A stretch of 64,000 bases of DNA from JAGWBD01 sp965220615 (lineage in GTDB: Bacteria > Chloroflexota > Anaerolineae > Aggregatilineales > Phototrophicaceae), in the NCBI GenBank assembly GCA_965220615.1, contig CBDCQL010000001.1, positions 62,001-126,000 of the forward strand, in the 5' to 3' direction. Numbering within the stretch: the stretch's first letter is position 1; every line of letters begins with the position of its first letter. Both the position numbers and the translations under genes were made by a program. The notes beneath the pieces were generated by a model. That model saw only the letters and a list, made by a program, of their open reading frames with translations. It was not told the DNA's origin and searched no databases. Positions 1 through 8,664 of the stretch are shown one piece after another.

Positions 1-120
1 TTCGTTTTCGATGATGACCGTCGCCTCGCGCGGCACTTCACCGATATCGCCCTGGGCGGAGACCGAAGCCGCCACCAGCAACAGGGACAAAAGAACGAAT
101 GTTACGAGTTTCGCACGCAT
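1..120 (-). CDS. N-terminus of an exported protein, probably an ABC substrate-binding protein (partial)
   Basis: Only the first 40 codons are in the window; the gene runs off the left edge. The peptide starts MRAKLVTF, continues through a hydrophobic stretch (VLLSLLLVAA) to a SVSAQ signal-peptidase-like site, and then reads GDIGEVPREATVIIENE. A GGAGG ribosome-binding site lies a few bases upstream of the ATG at 120. The Sec signal peptide is clear. The mature start resembles that of family 5 (peptide-type) solute-binding proteins, but this is inference from very little sequence. It is oriented like the two epimerase genes at 182-2281 and could be transcribed after them. Confidence 0.6.
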   Translation of the reverse strand, partial: MRAKLVTFVLLSLLLVAASVSAQGDIGEVPREATVIIENE

Positions 121-181
121 TACTGCCTCCAAGTATCAGATAAAAGCGGCCCGGATACGGGGTCTGGCAACCTCCTGTCCT

Positions 182-1132
182 CTATTTTCGCAAATGACCG
201 GGAACCAGGGGCGCCAGGGTCTGGTAACCGAGCAGCAACCCCTTGCTGTCCCGCGTGAATGCCGGCACCATGGGCATTTCTTCCTGCGGCCGGTAATCGA
301 CGAGTTCGCTGAAGTCAAACAGGTCTTCCTCATGCTCAATATCGAGGTTGCCCTGATAGCCGACCTCAATCAGCGCGCTGATATAGGCCGGCCAGTCCAC
401 TTCACCCCAGCCCGGCGCGCGACCGCGCCACCAGCCGAGACCGAAGCCGCTCACCTCGCCGAGAGTCTGGCCGTAGATGCCCACCCGCGCCAGCACGTCG
501 CGCCGCACTTCCGTATCCTTGGCGTGGGCGTGGTAGATGCGCTCGCCAAAGTCGCGCACGGCCTGAATGTAGTCGATGCCCAGCCAGACCAGATGCGAAG
601 GGTCCATTTCGAGGCCCAGGGCGGGGGAGGGCACCAGTTCAAACATCCGCTCCCAGATTTCCGGGCTGAAGGCCAGGTTGGTGCAGTGGTTGGTCTGGCG
701 CTCGATCATCGGGCAGTTTTCGACGGCGATGCGCAGGCCGCGCTCTTCGGCCTGCCGACAGAATTCGCTGAAGACCTCCTGGAAGGGTCCCAGATTGTCC
801 TCGACCGTGCAGAAGGGATTGCAACCGGCAAAGGTGCTGACGACCGGCACCTGCATGCGCTGCGCCAGGTCGAGCAGGGCGAGGAAATAACGGCGGCACT
901 CGGCGCGTTCCGCAGCGTCCGGCGCGAGGTAGTTTGGATAGTAGCCGAGGGCGGAGATTTCGATATCGCGGCGGCGCAGATCGTCGAGGATTTGCTCGAG
1001 GCGCGCCCCGCTGACGGTGTCGGGGTTGATGGCGGAATCGGGCCAGGCGGAAAGCTGCAGCGAGGTGAAGCCGGTCTCCGCGGCAAAGGCCGCCGTCTCT
1101 TCCGAATAGTCCGTGTAGAAGCCGAGGCGCAT
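182..1132 (-). CDS. Sugar phosphate isomerase/epimerase (xylose-isomerase-like TIM barrel)
   Basis: 316 residues starting MRLGFYTDYSEETAAFAAE. The family (AP endonuclease 2 / xylose isomerase-like TIM barrel) performs metal-dependent isomerisation, epimerisation or dehydration of sugars and inositols. Barrel-strand motifs are visible: SALGYYPNYL, VVSTFAGCNP, IAVENCPM with a likely metal-binding Glu, LGLEMDPSHL with Asp/His, YHAHAKDTE, and a terminal NLDIEHEE. The start chosen matches the paralogue at 1334-2281 and has CAGGGG upstream; an in-frame ATG two codons earlier (1138) is possible. The two paralogues are nearly colinear, so a tandem duplication is likely. Both diverge from the LacI-type regulator, so they may share its control. 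The substrate cannot be told from sequence. Confidence 0.9.
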   Translation of the reverse strand: MRLGFYTDYSEETAAFAAETGFTSLQLSAWPDSAINPDTVSGARLEQILDDLRRRDIEISALGYYPNYLAPDAAERAECRRYFLALLDLAQRMQVPVVSTFAGCNPFCTVEDNLGPFQEVFSEFCRQAEERGLRIAVENCPMIERQTNHCTNLAFSPEIWERMFELVPSPALGLEMDPSHLVWLGIDYIQAVRDFGERIYHAHAKDTEVRRDVLARVGIYGQTLGEVSGFGLGWWRGRAPGWGEVDWPAYISALIEVGYQGNLDIEHEEDLFDFSELVDYRPQEEMPMVPAFTRDSKGLLLGYQTLAPLVPGHLRK

Positions 1133-1333
1133 CGTCATCCCCTGTATGTTGGGAGCATCGAATTTAGCGCGCCGGGGGTGGGCTGGCAAATCAGGGCGGC
1201 AGTCCACTGATCACCCGATAAAAGGACTCTTACCCCCGTTGAGGCGGAAAATCATGCTGAAACCGGGTCCGCCGCATATGCATTCCCCGTCAGTACCGGC
1301 GCCCGGCCACTGCTTCAACCAGGGGCCTGACTG

Positions 1334-2281
1334 TCAGGGTTTGTGGCCGGGAATCAGCGGCGCGAGCGTCTGGTAACCCAGCAGCAGGCCCTTGTGTTCG
1401 CGTCCGTAGGCCATCACGATCGACGATTCCATGTCCGCCTTGAAGTCGCGTAGCTCGCTGAAGGCCAGCACGTCGTCCTCGTGCTCGATGTCGATATTGC
1501 CTTCATACCCGACTTCGATCAGCGCGCTGATGAAGGCCGGCCAGTCCACCTCGCCCCAGCCCGGCGCGCGCCCGCGCCACCAGCCATGGCCGAGGCCAAA
1601 GACCTCGCCGAAGCTCTGGCCGAGGATGCCGACCCGTTGCAGCACGTCGTGGCGGATCTCCATGTCCTTGGCGTGCACGTGGTAGATGCGCTCGCCGTAG
1701 TCGCGAATGGCCTTGATGTAATCGATGCCCTGCCAGACCATGTGCGAGGGGTCCATCTCGATGCCGAGGGCGGTCGAGGGTACCAGTTCAAACATGCGTT
1801 CCCAGATCTCCGGGCTGAAGGCGAGGTTGATGCTGTGGCCGGTCTTGAGTTCGACCATCGGGCAATTCTCGATGGCGATGCGCAGGCCACGCTCTTCGGC
1901 CTTCTGACAAAACTCCGTGAAGAGTTCCTGGAAGGGGCCCATGTTTTCCTCGACCGTGCAGTAGGGATTGCGCCCGACGAAGGTACAGACGACGGGCACT
2001 TCCATGCGCTGCGCGAGGTCCAGCACCTTCAGGAAGTAGCGTTTGCTTTCGGCGCGCTCTTCGGCCTCGGGCGCCAGGTAGTTGGGGTAGTAACCCAGCG
2101 CGGAGATTTCGATGTCGCGCCTCTGCAGGTCGGCGCGGATCTCCTCCAGCCGGGCCTCGCTGACCGTGTCGGGGTTAATGGCGGAATCGGGCCAGGCGGA
2201 GAGTTCCAGCGAGGTGAAGCCGGTCTCCGAAGCGAAGGCCGCCGTCTCTTCCGAATAGTCGGTGTAGTATCCGAGCCGCAT
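1334..2281 (-). CDS. Sugar phosphate isomerase/epimerase (paralogue of 182-1132)
   Basis: 315 residues, MRLGYYTDYSEETAAFASE. It is very similar along its whole length to the neighbour at 182-1132, with the same motifs: SALGYYPNYLAPEA, VVCTFVGRNPYC, IAIENCPM, LGIEMDPSHM, YHVHAKDME, NIDIEHEDD. An AGGGGGAG ribosome-binding site lies just upstream of the ATG at 2281; a GTG at 2302 is in frame but lies within the Shine-Dalgarno area. The gene is transcribed away from the LacI-type gene across a 166-bp divergent spacer that contains the operator at 2419-2434. A cytoplasmic sugar epimerase working with the adjacent uptake operon is the simplest reading; the substrate is unknown. Confidence 0.9.
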   Translation of the reverse strand: MRLGYYTDYSEETAAFASETGFTSLELSAWPDSAINPDTVSEARLEEIRADLQRRDIEISALGYYPNYLAPEAEERAESKRYFLKVLDLAQRMEVPVVCTFVGRNPYCTVEENMGPFQELFTEFCQKAEERGLRIAIENCPMVELKTGHSINLAFSPEIWERMFELVPSTALGIEMDPSHMVWQGIDYIKAIRDYGERIYHVHAKDMEIRHDVLQRVGILGQSFGEVFGLGHGWWRGRAPGWGEVDWPAFISALIEVGYEGNIDIEHEDDVLAFSELRDFKADMESSIVMAYGREHKGLLLGYQTLAPLIPGHKP

Positions 2282-2387
2282 GGCATTTCTCCCCCTCTTC
2301 ACGTCAGGTCAGGTGTATAACGCGGGCAGCCTGAACTTGCAATCGCGGCGGGAACTGGTGGTATGCGGGCAGCCGCGGAACCAAAAT

Positions 2388-2434
2388 TTGACAAGCGGGC
2401 AAGGCACGCTATGCTCTTATTGAACCGGTTCAAT
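2388..2434 (+). promoter_or_regulatory. Promoter with overlapping LacI-type operator for the regulator/ABC operon
   Basis: TTGACA (2388-2393), a 16-nt spacer, then TATGCT (2410-2415) form a near-consensus sigma-70 promoter. Immediately downstream, ATTGAACCGGTTCAAT (2419-2434) is a perfect 16-bp palindrome with a central CG pair, the standard architecture of LacI-family operators, and it covers the predicted transcription start. The LacI-family gene begins 13 bp further on, so autorepression of the whole downstream operon is the natural inference. The palindrome is also positioned to influence the divergent epimerase genes. Confidence 0.85.
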
Positions 2435-2447
2435 CCTTCAGGCGTCC

Positions 2448-3605
2448 ATGATCACTATTCGCGAGGTCGCACGCGAGGCAGGGGTGTCGGTCGGCACGGT
2501 CAGCAACGTGCTGAATGACCCCACTATTGTCTCGCCCGAAACCTGCGAGCGGGTCCTGCAGGTGATGCGCCAGCTTAACTACCGCCCCAGCGCCATCGCC
2601 CGCAGCCTCGCCACGGGCCGTACGCGCAGCTTCGGTCTCGTCGTATCCAACATCTTCAACCCCTTCACCGCCGGCATCGTGCAGGGCGCCGGCGAGATCG
2701 CGCGCGAGGCCGGCTGCAGTTTGTTGATCGCCTGCGCCGAAGACGACTGCCAGGATGTGCCACAGCAAGTGCAGGTGCTGCAGCAACACTGGGTGGATGG
2801 CATCTTCCTCGCCACCCAGCCCCTGCCGGAATCTGTCTGGCGTGAATTGCGGTTTGGGCGCACGCCCGTCGTCATAATGGACCGCGACCAGCCGCCTGTA
2901 GAAGAACACGCCAGCATCATCGGCTTTGACTGGTTTATGGCCGGCCTGCAGGCTGCAGGACACCTCATCAGCCTCGGTCACCGCCGCATCGGCTTCGTGG
3001 GAGGCATTCCCGGTCGGTCCTCCAGCGTCCAGCGGGAAAGGGGATTTCGCAAAGCCCTGGCGGGCGCCGGCATCCACCTGGACGAGCATTTGCAGCGCGA
3101 CGGCGACTATTCGACCGACAGCGGTCGGCGTTGCGCCGAAGGCCTGCTCGACCAGCCCCGCGACCGGCGGCCCACGGCCCTGGTGATGGGCAACGACATG
3201 ATGGCCCTGGGCGCCTATGAAGCGGCCGACCTGCTGGGCCTCTCCGTCCCGCGCGACCTGTCCATTACGGGAATCGACGACAATTACTTCGTCACCCACA
3301 TGGCGCCGCCCCTGACGACCGTGCACGTGCCCACCCGCGAACTGGGGCGCGAAGGCATGCGCATGCTCGTCAGTGGCGCCGCCGGCGCGCAGCGCGTTTC
3401 GCTGCCCACGCGCCTGGTGACGCGCCAGTCCACCGCAGCGCCGCCGCTGGAAACAGTGTGGCGCGACCAGTCATCGTCCATACACACGGTGTCGGCTGAA
3501 CTGTCTGTCCCTGCCGATGCCGTGGCCCGCAGCCAGGGGAACGGGAGAAAGGAGCGCATGACGTCAAAAAGGACGGGAGCTGTCACTGTCCCCGGCAAAG
3601 AATGA
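2448..3605 (+). CDS. LacI-family transcriptional repressor
   Basis: 385 residues. The N-terminus ITIREVAREAGVSVGTVSNV is a textbook LacI helix-turn-helix, followed by a hinge region (YRPSAIARSLATG) and a periplasmic-binding-protein-like effector domain (GLVVSNIFNPFTAGI to about residue 335, including a conserved-type GIDDNYF stretch). About 45 residues at the C-terminus exceed the usual family length and look unstructured. The stop overlaps the next open frame by a few bases, so the regulator appears to be cotranscribed with the ABC importer it probably controls. Binding of a sugar or sugar acid would release it from the palindrome at 2419-2434. The effector is unknown. Confidence 0.95.
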   Translation: MITIREVAREAGVSVGTVSNVLNDPTIVSPETCERVLQVMRQLNYRPSAIARSLATGRTRSFGLVVSNIFNPFTAGIVQGAGEIAREAGCSLLIACAEDDCQDVPQQVQVLQQHWVDGIFLATQPLPESVWRELRFGRTPVVIMDRDQPPVEEHASIIGFDWFMAGLQAAGHLISLGHRRIGFVGGIPGRSSSVQRERGFRKALAGAGIHLDEHLQRDGDYSTDSGRRCAEGLLDQPRDRRPTALVMGNDMMALGAYEAADLLGLSVPRDLSITGIDDNYFVTHMAPPLTTVHVPTRELGREGMRMLVSGAAGAQRVSLPTRLVTRQSTAAPPLETVWRDQSSSIHTVSAELSVPADAVARSQGNGRKERMTSKRTGAVTVPGKE

Positions 3606-3631
3606 GTTTCATGGAGGCAAGGAAAGGAAAA

Positions 3632-5077
3632 ATGGACACCAAACACAGGATTTCCCGACGCGACATGCTCAAGATGAGCGCGGCCGGTGCAGCAGGCGCG
3701 GCGGCGACCGCGCTGCCGGCCGGCATGGTTGGCGCCTCGGCGCCTTCGCAGGACGAAATCGTCCTCAATATCGATTTCCGCGGTTATGGCCCGGACGCCA
3801 CCGGGGAAAACGAAGTCCAGGGCCAGGCGCTGGCCAGTATCCTGGATTCCTACCATGCGATGCATCCCAACGTCACCATCAACCACGCGCCCATTGACCC
3901 GGGCGCCTGGGATGACATTCAGCAGTGGGCGGCACGCCGCCTGCAGGCAGCGGACGGTCCCGATTTGCTCTTCGGCAACTGGACCTACCTGATTGAGGAA
4001 TGGATGACGGCCGATCTGGTCGGCTGGTGGGACCCCTACCTTGAGTCTCCCAATCCCTACGTAGAAGGGAACATGCAGTGGTCGGACCAGTTCATCAAGC
4101 CCGGTGAGCGTCAGTCCAACGGCCAGACCGCATGGCTGGGTCTCGACAACACGACGCTCTGGACCTATTACAACAAGGACATGTTCGCAGCCAACGGATG
4201 GGAAGCGCCGACCACCTGGGCGGAGCAGATCTCGCTCTACCAGGCCATCCAGGACTCGGGCATGGCCATTCCGGTGTCGGACTACTTCGGCCTGGCCTAC
4301 GCGGTGTGGACTTTCGACATGGCCACGAATCAGGTGTTGCACAGCACCTTTGAAGAGATCGCCGCCGGCGATCTGCGCGAGCCTCTGCCGGCGCAGGTCT
4401 CCGAAGCCGTGCTGGACGGCCGCTACGGCATCGACCAGGGCCCCTACCAGGACTGCTTCCGACTCCTGACGGAGTGGTGGCAATACACGCCGGAAGGCGC
4501 CCACAGCGGCGGTGGCGACGGGCAGGATTACGGCCTGTTCCTTTCCGGTGAAGCCGCTACACGCTACGGCGGAATCTGGGAGAACAAGAGTCTCTTGCGC
4601 GACATGCCGACCAACGAGAATCCCTTCGATTGGGGCGCCTTCCCGATTCCGATCATCTCGACCATGGAATCCGAGTATGCGACCGGCAAACAGACGGCGG
4701 CAGTATTCATCGCCGGTAACACCCTGTTCACCTTGCCGGCCTACAACAGCGGCGCCAGGCGCGATGCCACCGCCGACTTCCTGATGTACCTGTCGGTGCC
4801 CGAGAACATTGGCGCGCTGCTGGCCGAAGACCAGGGGCTGGTACCCAACATCAAGAACGTTTCCCTGCCGCCTTCGCTGGCCGGCTTCCGCATCAATGAA
4901 GACGCCACCTACTGGTTCGTCAACAGCTGGGGCAACACCCACATCTCACCGGAAGCACGTGATGCCTGGGTGCGCAACTGGCAACTCGTGCTGCTGGGCG
5001 GCATGAGCGTCGACGAATACACCGAGGTCATGCAGGCCGAGCTGGTCAAGGCGGCCGAGGACGCCCTGAACATGTAA
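3632..5077 (+). CDS. Sugar ABC transporter substrate-binding protein (family 1, Tat-type signal)
   Basis: 481 residues. The start MDTKHRISRRDMLKMSAAGA has a twin-arginine motif (SRRDMLK) followed by an alanine-rich hydrophobic stretch, so Tat export is likely. The mature part shows features of the MalE/UgpB-like family: ILDSYHAMHPNVTINHAP, LWTYYNKDMFAANGW and a C-terminal ALNM end. It captures a carbohydrate outside the membrane for the two permeases that follow. An ATG at 3632 is preferred over 3602 because a GGAAAGG ribosome-binding site lies just upstream. No ATPase gene is present in the operon, so a shared MsmK/MalK-type ATPase encoded elsewhere is inferred. Confidence 0.92.
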   Translation: MDTKHRISRRDMLKMSAAGAAGAAATALPAGMVGASAPSQDEIVLNIDFRGYGPDATGENEVQGQALASILDSYHAMHPNVTINHAPIDPGAWDDIQQWAARRLQAADGPDLLFGNWTYLIEEWMTADLVGWWDPYLESPNPYVEGNMQWSDQFIKPGERQSNGQTAWLGLDNTTLWTYYNKDMFAANGWEAPTTWAEQISLYQAIQDSGMAIPVSDYFGLAYAVWTFDMATNQVLHSTFEEIAAGDLREPLPAQVSEAVLDGRYGIDQGPYQDCFRLLTEWWQYTPEGAHSGGGDGQDYGLFLSGEAATRYGGIWENKSLLRDMPTNENPFDWGAFPIPIISTMESEYATGKQTAAVFIAGNTLFTLPAYNSGARRDATADFLMYLSVPENIGALLAEDQGLVPNIKNVSLPPSLAGFRINEDATYWFVNSWGNTHISPEARDAWVRNWQLVLLGGMSVDEYTEVMQAELVKAAEDALNM

Positions 5078-5095
5078 CACGCAGTCCGTAACCTG

Positions 5096-5128
5096 CGCGG
5101 GGGGAGGGGCCTGGCGCCTCCTCCCGCG
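5096..5128 (+). promoter_or_regulatory. Intercistronic hairpin between binding-protein and permease genes
   Basis: CGCGGGGGGAGG (5096-5107) pairs with CCTCCTCCCGCG (5117-5128) as a 12-bp stem with one G-U pair and a 9-nt loop, 18 bp after the binding-protein stop. There is only a weak T-rich stretch behind it, so it is more likely an mRNA-stabilising or attenuating hairpin than a full terminator. It would give more binding protein than permease. Confidence 0.7.
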
Positions 5129-5185
5129 TTCTGTATCGCAGAACACGATGATCGTTATGTTGTGTATTGACAGAGAGATTCCCTG

Positions 5186-6130
5186 ATGCGGGCCGTTACC
5201 ACAGAGAGCAACCGACCCCGTTTCGCGTTCCGCGGGGAACAGGGGCGTTTGCTGAGGAATTCCCTTACCGCCTATGTGTTTTTGGTACCGACCTTTGCGT
5301 TAATCGTAGTCTTTTCCTACTATCCGGCCTTTTCAGCGCTCTATCATTCCTTTACAGACTGGAACGGCTTTGCCGCGCCCAGATTCATCATGTTCGACAA
5401 CTTCGAGCAGATGGCCAGCGACCGGATCATGCTGGCGTCGCTGCGCAACATGCTCATTATCAGCGTCTGGTCCTTGCTGATGGCCCTGGTGCCGCCGTTG
5501 ATCGTGGCTGAACTCATTGACTCACTGCGCAGCGATCGCGCGCAGTACTGGTATCGCCTGCTCTTCGTGGTGCCCATCGTTGTGCCGCTGGTCGTCACGC
5601 TCTACGTCTGGAATTTCATCTACGATCCTGACATCGGCCTGGTGAAATCCATTTTCGACGCCTTCGGCTGGGATTTGCAGACGCGCATGCTGGGCGATTT
5701 CAACAACGCCCTGTATTTCCTGATGCTCATCGGCTTTCCCTTCGCGTCGGGCGTCAACGTGCTCATTTATCTGGCCGGTCTGCAAAACATTGACCAGGAA
5801 GTGCGCGATTCAGCGGAACTGGATGGCGCCACTGCCCTGCGACGCGTGGTTTACATCGACCTTCCCCTGCTCAAGGGCCAGATCCGATTGCTGGGAATCC
5901 TCGCGCTGATCGGGGGCATCCAGGGCTTTCAGGCCCAGTACGTGCTCACGGACGGCGGCCCGGGTTACGCGACCATGGTGCCGGGACTGTGGATGTACCG
6001 GCAGGGCTACAACTACGCCGAGATGGGCTATGCCTCGGCTATTGGCACGGTCATGTTTATCCTTATTCTGATTCTGACCATTTTCTCCATGCATCGTTTC
6101 CGCTCGCAAACTGAATACGTGGCCGATTGA
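5186..6130 (+). CDS. Sugar ABC transporter permease (MalF/UgpA-like)
   Basis: 314 residues with about six transmembrane segments, beginning YVFLVPTFALIVVFSYYPAF and SALYHSFTDWNGF, which is typical of MalF/UgpA permeases. The cytoplasmic EAA loop is recognisable as DSAELDGATALRRVVYIDLP and contacts the ATPase. The protein forms the membrane channel with the permease at 6156-7010. The start at 5186 is the first reasonable ATG after the hairpin. Confidence 0.95.
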   Translation: MRAVTTESNRPRFAFRGEQGRLLRNSLTAYVFLVPTFALIVVFSYYPAFSALYHSFTDWNGFAAPRFIMFDNFEQMASDRIMLASLRNMLIISVWSLLMALVPPLIVAELIDSLRSDRAQYWYRLLFVVPIVVPLVVTLYVWNFIYDPDIGLVKSIFDAFGWDLQTRMLGDFNNALYFLMLIGFPFASGVNVLIYLAGLQNIDQEVRDSAELDGATALRRVVYIDLPLLKGQIRLLGILALIGGIQGFQAQYVLTDGGPGYATMVPGLWMYRQGYNYAEMGYASAIGTVMFILILILTIFSMHRFRSQTEYVAD

Positions 6131-6155
6131 TGCCTGCCCCAAAGGACCTTCAAAC

Positions 6156-7010
6156 ATGGCCCCGTTGACCAGGCGATTTAGCGAATCGGTCGACCTGAAG
6201 CGCGTCCAGTGGTTGTCTCACGCCGTATTGATCGTCCTGCTGTTGCTGACCATCATTCCGGTTATCCTGCTGTTGCTCTTTTCGTTCAAGAACAACACGC
6301 AGTTCTTTGCCCAGCGTTTTGAGATCACGCTGCCGCTTTACGTGAACAATTACACCAGGGCCTGGAACGCCGACATCGGCAAATACATGGTCAACTCGCT
6401 GATTTACACCGTGGGCTCCGTGACCCTGACCCTGGTGCCGGCCTCGCTCTCCGCCTACGTCTTCGCCCGCCTGCGTTTTTACGGCAAGGAAGTGCTGTTT
6501 TACATGGTGCTGGGTCTGCTGATGATTCCCGGCGTGCTGACGCTCATCCCTTCCTTCATCCTGATCATCGACCTGAAACTCTTGAGTACGCGCTGGGCTT
6601 TCTGGTTGCCCTACGCCGCCGGCGGCCAGGCCTTCGCCATCCTTGTACTGCGCACCTCCTTCGCCGGTCTGCCGGAAGACCTCTTCGAATCCGCCCGCGT
6701 GGACGGCGCCAGAGAGCTTCGCATCTTCTGGTCGATCGTGTTGCCGCTCTCGCTCCCCATCCTGGGCACGCTGGCGTTGTTGCAGGCAAACGTCATCTGG
6801 AACGATCTCATCTGGCCCCTGACCATCAACACAAACCCCGAATTGAAGCCGGTCATGGCGGGCCTGATGATCTTCACAGGCATCTTCCGCACCGAGTACG
6901 GGCCGCTCTTCGCCGGCTACGTTCTGGCGTCCTTGCCCATGATCGTGCTCTTCGCCTTTACCAGCCGCCTGTTCATTCGCGGCCTGATGTCCGGCGCCAT
7001 CCGCATGTAG
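6156..7010 (+). CDS. Sugar ABC transporter permease (MalG/UgpE-like)
   Basis: 284 residues with six predicted membrane segments. Family signatures include YMVNSLIYTVGSVTLTLVPA, GLLMIPGVLTLIPSF and the EAA loop ESARVDGARELRIFWSIVLP. It is the second half of the importer channel. It follows the first permease by 25 bp and precedes the cyclase gene by 9 bp, so the operon continues directly into catabolic genes. Confidence 0.95.
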   Translation: MAPLTRRFSESVDLKRVQWLSHAVLIVLLLLTIIPVILLLLFSFKNNTQFFAQRFEITLPLYVNNYTRAWNADIGKYMVNSLIYTVGSVTLTLVPASLSAYVFARLRFYGKEVLFYMVLGLLMIPGVLTLIPSFILIIDLKLLSTRWAFWLPYAAGGQAFAILVLRTSFAGLPEDLFESARVDGARELRIFWSIVLPLSLPILGTLALLQANVIWNDLIWPLTINTNPELKPVMAGLMIFTGIFRTEYGPLFAGYVLASLPMIVLFAFTSRLFIRGLMSGAIRM

Positions 7011-7019
7011 GGAGTTGCC

Positions 7020-7694
7020 ATGCGCAAGGACCGCATCATCGAGTTGAGCCATCGCATGACGCCCGGCGAGGGCTACTTCGAACTCGCCGCCCAGGTGCAG
7101 GACGTCACCGAAGTCCTGCCCGAGGTCGTGCATCGCGACGACATCTGGTACGTCATCGGCAACGTGCAGTTCAGCACCCACACCTTCACCCACATCGAGG
7201 TGCCCTTCCACCACTGGGAAACGGGCGACGACCTCGCCGACTACCCCCTGCAGAACCTGATCGGCACGGCCGTGGTGCTGGACTTCTCGCACAAGGAACA
7301 CCTGGAGGCGATCACGCTCGAGGAGGTGCAGGCCCACGCCGACCGCCTGCAGGACGTCGACATGATCTTCCTGCGCACCGACATGGACAAGAATTTCTTC
7401 GGCGAGCTTTGGAACGACCAGCCCTACCTGACCGAGGAAGCGCTCAACTGGCTGGTGGCACAGGGGCCGACGGTCATCGGCACGGACGCCGCAGGTTTCG
7501 AGGTGCCCGGCACGGACTACCAGCCCAACCACCTCAGCATGTTCAGGAACGGCCTCGCCATGGTCGAATCCTGCACCAACCTGGCCGCCGTCGGCGAGCA
7601 GCGCGTGACCGTCTTCATCCTGCCCTTGCCCATCGTCGGCGTCGAGGCCTGTCCGGTGCGCATCATCGCCTTCCCCGAAGGAGACATTTCGTGA
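7020..7694 (+). CDS. Cyclase-family (kynurenine-formamidase-like) metal-dependent hydrolase
   Basis: 224 residues. The N-terminus IIELSHRMTPGEGYFEL and the histidine cluster STHTFTHIEVPFHH match the HxGTHxDxPxH metal-site pattern of the cyclase/formamidase family, with some substitutions (F for G and E for D). Members hydrolyse amides, lactones or cyclic ketones. GTDAAGFEVPGTDYQPNH is the usual second conserved block. It sits between the importer and the dehydrogenase genes and its stop overlaps the next start as GTGA, implying translational coupling. A ring-opening or lactonase-like role in the same pathway is inferred; the substrate is unknown. Confidence 0.85.
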   Translation: MRKDRIIELSHRMTPGEGYFELAAQVQDVTEVLPEVVHRDDIWYVIGNVQFSTHTFTHIEVPFHHWETGDDLADYPLQNLIGTAVVLDFSHKEHLEAITLEEVQAHADRLQDVDMIFLRTDMDKNFFGELWNDQPYLTEEALNWLVAQGPTVIGTDAAGFEVPGTDYQPNHLSMFRNGLAMVESCTNLAAVGEQRVTVFILPLPIVGVEACPVRIIAFPEGDIS

Positions 7695-8659
7695 GCGACA
7701 ATGAACAGTTGATGGAACTCTATACGCAGCTGCTTGTGCTGCGTCACTTCGACGAGTTCTGTTACGACCTCAAGATGAAAGACCTCATCATGAACGGCTT
7801 CCACCCCTACAGCGGGCAGGAAGCCGTGGCCGTCGGCGTCTGTTCCCTGCTGCGCGAGGACGACGTGGTGTTTTCCACGCACCGTCCCCAGGGGCACTCG
7901 ATCGCCAAGGGCAGCACGACGCGGGCGGTCTTCTGCGAGATGCTGGGGCGCCGCGGCGGCGTCAGCCAGGGCATTGGCGGCCCCATGCAGTGGATCGACA
8001 AGCCCCACAACTTCTTCTGCGGCAGCATCGTGGGCAGCGGGCTGCCCATCGCCGCCGGCGTGGCCCTCGCCTTCAAACGCCAGGCGCGCGACAGCGTCGC
8101 CGTCTGCTTCTTCGGCGACGGCGCTTCCAACACCGGCGCTTTCCACGAGGGGATGAACCTGGCCGCCATCTGGAAGCTGCCGGCGCTCTACATCTGCGAA
8201 AACAACCAGTATGGCGAGGCCATGCCGGTGCAGGAATTCGTGCCGGTCTCGCGCATCTCGCAGCGCGCCACCTCCTACGGCCTCAACGGCGTCTCCGTCG
8301 ACGGCATGGACGTCGAGGCCGTCATGAACGCGACCGCCGACGCTCTCGAACAGCTGCGCGCCGGCCGCGGCCCGGTATTCATCGAGATGGTGACCTACCG
8401 CTTCCGCGGCCACTACGGCGGCGACCCCGAACACACCTATCGCAGCCGCGAGGAAATCGCCGTCTGGCGCAATCGCGATCCGCTCACCCTGGCGCGCACC
8501 CGTCTGCTGGCCCGCGGCTATACGGAAGAAACTCTCGACGACCTGGAGGCCAGCGTGCGGGCGGAAATCGAGGGTGACATGGAATGGGCGCTGGAGCAGC
8601 CCTTCCCCACGGTCGAGCAGGCCACCGACCACGTGATGATCCCGCTGGGACAGGACTGA
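7691..8659 (+). CDS. ThDP-dependent 2-oxo acid / acetoin dehydrogenase E1, alpha subunit
   Basis: 322 residues from the GTG at 7691, which overlaps the previous stop. The thiamine-diphosphate motif is clear: GDGASNTGAFHEGMNLAA through ICENNQYGEA. LYTQLLVLRHFDEF, THRPQGHSIAKG, IGGPMQW and FRGHYGGDPEHTYR match acetoin dehydrogenase and pyruvate dehydrogenase alpha chains. It should decarboxylate or cleave a 2-oxo substrate and pass the acyl group to a lipoyl carrier. The beta subunit follows after 5 bp and a free lipoyl domain after that, but no E2 acyltransferase or E3 is present. Confidence 0.93.
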   Translation: MSDNEQLMELYTQLLVLRHFDEFCYDLKMKDLIMNGFHPYSGQEAVAVGVCSLLREDDVVFSTHRPQGHSIAKGSTTRAVFCEMLGRRGGVSQGIGGPMQWIDKPHNFFCGSIVGSGLPIAAGVALAFKRQARDSVAVCFFGDGASNTGAFHEGMNLAAIWKLPALYICENNQYGEAMPVQEFVPVSRISQRATSYGLNGVSVDGMDVEAVMNATADALEQLRAGRGPVFIEMVTYRFRGHYGGDPEHTYRSREEIAVWRNRDPLTLARTRLLARGYTEETLDDLEASVRAEIEGDMEWALEQPFPTVEQATDHVMIPLGQD

Positions 8660-8664
8660 ACGCC

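Noticed and set aside
3284..4942. Long minus-strand open frame opposite the LacI regulator and first binding protein
   Set aside because: Same cause: shadow frame. The plus-strand LacI and binding-protein motifs are unambiguous.
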